Shown one piece after another: positions 48,797 to 50,493 of a stretch of DNA of 50,493 bases. The notes under the pieces are model-generated. The model was not told the DNA's origin and did no database searches. It worked only from the letters and a program-made list of their open reading frames with translations. Origin of the DNA: UBA9214 sp964443845 (GTDB taxonomy: Bacteria > Pseudomonadota > Gammaproteobacteria > UBA9214); the NCBI GenBank assembly GCA_964443845.1, contig CAYUFA010000015.1, forward strand, positions 1 to 50,493, given 5' to 3'. How positions within the stretch are numbered: position 1 is the first letter of the stretch; every line of letters starts with the position of its first letter. Both the position numbers and the translations under genes were made by a program.

Positions 48797-50128
48797 TTAC
48801 GGTGACACCACATCCACCGTGACCGTGCTGTCCACCGGACCGGCCTGGTCGGCCGTGGCCGTCGCGGTGTTCACGAGTTGGGGCATATCGTCCGCCTGGA
48901 CCACGTAGTCCGCCGTGCAATCGAGCGTTGCCCCCGGTGCCAGCGCGGCCGGCAGGGTGTCGGTGCAGTTCAGTGCACTCAGCCCCGGCAGCGGGTCGCT
49001 GAGCGTGGTGTCGGTCAGTGTGAGGTTGCCGTCGTTGGCCAGGTGCATGCGGAAGGTCAGCGTGTCACCGGCGGTCACGCTGCCGGAAGCGTCCTCGTCG
49101 GCATTTGCGTCCAGTGTCTTCTGCAGGGACAGCACCGGAACATTGACCAGTGCGAGGTCCTGCGGCGCGCCGCCGGGCACGGCATCGGCCTGCACGCCGG
49201 TCTTGTCCATGAACAGCAGGTCATCGTCGAGCAGCGGATCATCCGCCTGGCAGACCAGCGCCACGGTGTAGGTTCCCGGGTAGATGTAGCCGGTATTGTA
49301 GACATACTGGCCGCTGCCGCCGTCGAAGGTGACCGGGGTTTCCAGCAGGGGGCGGTCCGCCGCCGGGCAGATGCTGGTATCGGGATCGTTGCAGATATCG
49401 TCCGGGGTGATGGCGGCGGCATCGCCCTGGTACACGTAGACCCAGCAGGCATCCGGTGTATCCGGGTTGGTCTTCTCGCTGCGCTGGTCGGTGACCGTGC
49501 CGTGGATATAGGAACTGGCCAGCGTGGTGTCGAGGATGCGCAGCGTCGGGCGCAGGATGTAGTCGTAATCCGCACGCAGGGCGTTCGGGTGGGTGAGCGT
49601 GATCGACTTGCGCAGGTCGAAATCGATGGTGAAGTCGATCCAGCCGGTGGTGTCGATGGTGAAGCTGCGATTGAGCTTGAAGCCGCTCTGGGTGCAGCTC
49701 GGGCATTTCACCAGGTATTCCCCGCCGTTGGTTTCTTCGACATAGCTGTGGTCCGGGTCGATGACCAGGCGAACCCAGTCGTAGTCGCCGGCATCGAGCG
49801 GGATCTCGCCCAGCAGCATGCTCTTGCCGCTGACCAGGGATTTCAGGTCGATGTCGCGGTACGGCTTGATATTGGCCGGATCCGAATTGTCTTCCACGTT
49901 GTACGTGGTTTTCGTGCCATCGGCGGAATGAACGATCACCTGGGTGAAACGCACCACCACGGCGGCGATGTCGGCATCCTGAACCGGCGCATCGGTGATA
50001 CTGAGTTTCAGTCCGGTGGCGCTACTGCTACCGCTGCTGCCGCTGCCACCACCGCCGCAGGCGGTCAGAAACAGGGCAAATGATGCCAGGCCCAGGAATC
50101 GGGTCAAAGTGAAGAGTACGCCTTGCAT
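48797..50128 (-). CDS. DUF4382 lipoprotein with C-terminal DUF11-like domain
   Basis: A 443-residue lipoprotein. The signal and lipobox (FLGLASFALFLTAC) are followed by a Gly/Ser-rich linker. The DUF4382 domain starts GLKLSITDAPVQDADIAAVVV and continues IDLKSLVSGKSMLLGEIPLDAGDY. A middle region holds a carboxypeptidase-regulatory-like part (YIHGTVTD ... YVYNTGYIYPGTYTVALVC). A C-terminal DUF11-like repeat domain follows (LSLQKTLDANADEDASG, then GDTLTFRMHLANDGNLTL, ending LVNTATATAD). GGAGGACAATAAC lies just before the ATG at 50128. Probably outer-membrane attached and surface exposed; function unknown. Confidence 0.87.
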   Translation of the reverse strand: MQGVLFTLTRFLGLASFALFLTACGGGGSGSSGSSSATGLKLSITDAPVQDADIAAVVVRFTQVIVHSADGTKTTYNVEDNSDPANIKPYRDIDLKSLVSGKSMLLGEIPLDAGDYDWVRLVIDPDHSYVEETNGGEYLVKCPSCTQSGFKLNRSFTIDTTGWIDFTIDFDLRKSITLTHPNALRADYDYILRPTLRILDTTLASSYIHGTVTDQRSEKTNPDTPDACWVYVYQGDAAAITPDDICNDPDTSICPAADRPLLETPVTFDGGSGQYVYNTGYIYPGTYTVALVCQADDPLLDDDLLFMDKTGVQADAVPGGAPQDLALVNVPVLSLQKTLDANADEDASGSVTAGDTLTFRMHLANDGNLTLTDTTLSDPLPGLSALNCTDTLPAALAPGATLDCTADYVVQADDMPQLVNTATATADQAGPVDSTVTVDVVSP

Positions 50129-50270
50129 GTTATTGTCCTCCAGGGCGATAAATCGTGGGGCGTCCGTTGATTGTGCTGCCATCCGGCTGGCCATTCCGTA
50201 TATACACGGATTCCTTCGCCTGATGGTCAGACTAGAAGGTGTGCCGGGATTCCGGCATACGACCTACTGT

Positions 50271-50283
50271 ACCGTAGTACGGT
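50271..50283. promoter_or_regulatory. Small palindrome between divergent genes
   Basis: ACCGTA-G-TACGGT, a perfect 6-base dyad, lies between the divergent starts at 50128 and 50391. It may be an operator half, but it is short and could occur by chance. Confidence 0.3.
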
Positions 50284-50390
50284 GCGCATAAATGTTTAGA
50301 AATTGGATGGTTTTTACGGGGATGGCATGATCGGGCCGCCAGCTGCGGGTTACATTCCCCCGCTGAGTCCGTGTCCCTGGGAGTAGCTCC

Positions 50391-50493
50391 ATGGTGCAAC
50401 TGCCGACCATACCTGCCGATGATACCCGCGAGTTCTTCGTCACGACCCCGCTGGACGACTACACGCTGGTCGATTTCGGGGCGGGCCGCAAGC
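50391..50493 (+). CDS. Partial gene, probable class I SAM-dependent methyltransferase
   Basis: Only the first 34 residues are in the window: MVQLPTIPADDTREFF, then VTTPLDDYTLVDFGAGRK, cut by the right edge. The segment with DYTLVDFGAGRK resembles the start of class I methyltransferases of the RlmI-like group (pattern YELLDSGxGxKLERF). GGGAG lies about eight bases before the ATG. The identification rests on one short motif and is tentative. Confidence 0.45.
   Translation, partial: MVQLPTIPADDTREFFVTTPLDDYTLVDFGAGRK

Overview
The window is a high-GC bacterial chromosome segment with no rRNA, tRNA, CRISPR array, prophage or complete transposon that I could find. Gene content (CbpA/CbpM, pirin, EgtB/EgtD, a VPxPA-type PEP-CTERM protein, DUF3106/DUF3619 sigma operon, a sigma-54 type promoter) points to a gammaproteobacterium. 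A two-subunit ATP-citrate lyase suggests possible reductive TCA capacity, but the species cannot be named from the sequence alone.

Layout. 1-3.9 kb: a TerC-family membrane protein, then a tight gpmI-pfkB pair. 4-9.7 kb: a 57-residue protein, the decayed N-terminus of an MddA-like methyltransferase, a VPxPA-CTERM protein, short inverted repeats, and a 1159-residue PKD lipoprotein with a near-perfect 24-bp palindrome upstream. 10-13.4 kb: aclB-aclA on the minus strand with ATGA overlap. 13.8-19.5 kb: an O-methyltransferase, the egtB-egtD ergothioneine pair, a secreted protein and an aldo-keto reductase. 19.5-25.7 kb: a gene behind an IscR-type operator, a secreted helical-toroid-like protein, a divergent module (ODP-type metallo-beta-lactamase facing an ECF sigma/zinc anti-sigma pair across a symmetric promoter), cbpA-cbpM and a TetR regulator.

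25.7-35.3 kb: DUF488, MscS and SIMPL proteins, a MITE-like repeat, a wrecked second VPxPA-CTERM gene, a P-loop kinase, a DUF2189 membrane protein, an M48-like protein that has lost its zinc ligands, an orphan four-PAS histidine kinase and a two-repeat cysteine-containing protein. 35.5-41.9 kb: a sigma/DUF3619/acidic peptide/DUF3106 operon, an Asp/Arg/His repeat protein, a pirin, a DUF2238 pseudogene, a cysteine-rich membrane protein, an exported protein and a [2Fe-2S] ferredoxin. 42-50.5 kb: a large Ig-repeat lipoprotein behind a sigma-54 promoter, repeat-containing exported proteins, a DUF4382 lipoprotein, and the start of a probable methyltransferase cut by the window edge.

Themes. Many genes encode exported or surface proteins. 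At least three genes are decaying and one more has lost its 3' end to a dispersed repeat that recurs several times in the window. The strongest regulatory observations are the symmetric ECF promoter at 22.3 kb, the IscR-type site at 19.57 kb and the sigma-54 promoter at 42.5 kb. The least described items are the 47-residue twin-repeat protein, the zinc-less M48 homologue and the dispersed repeat family.
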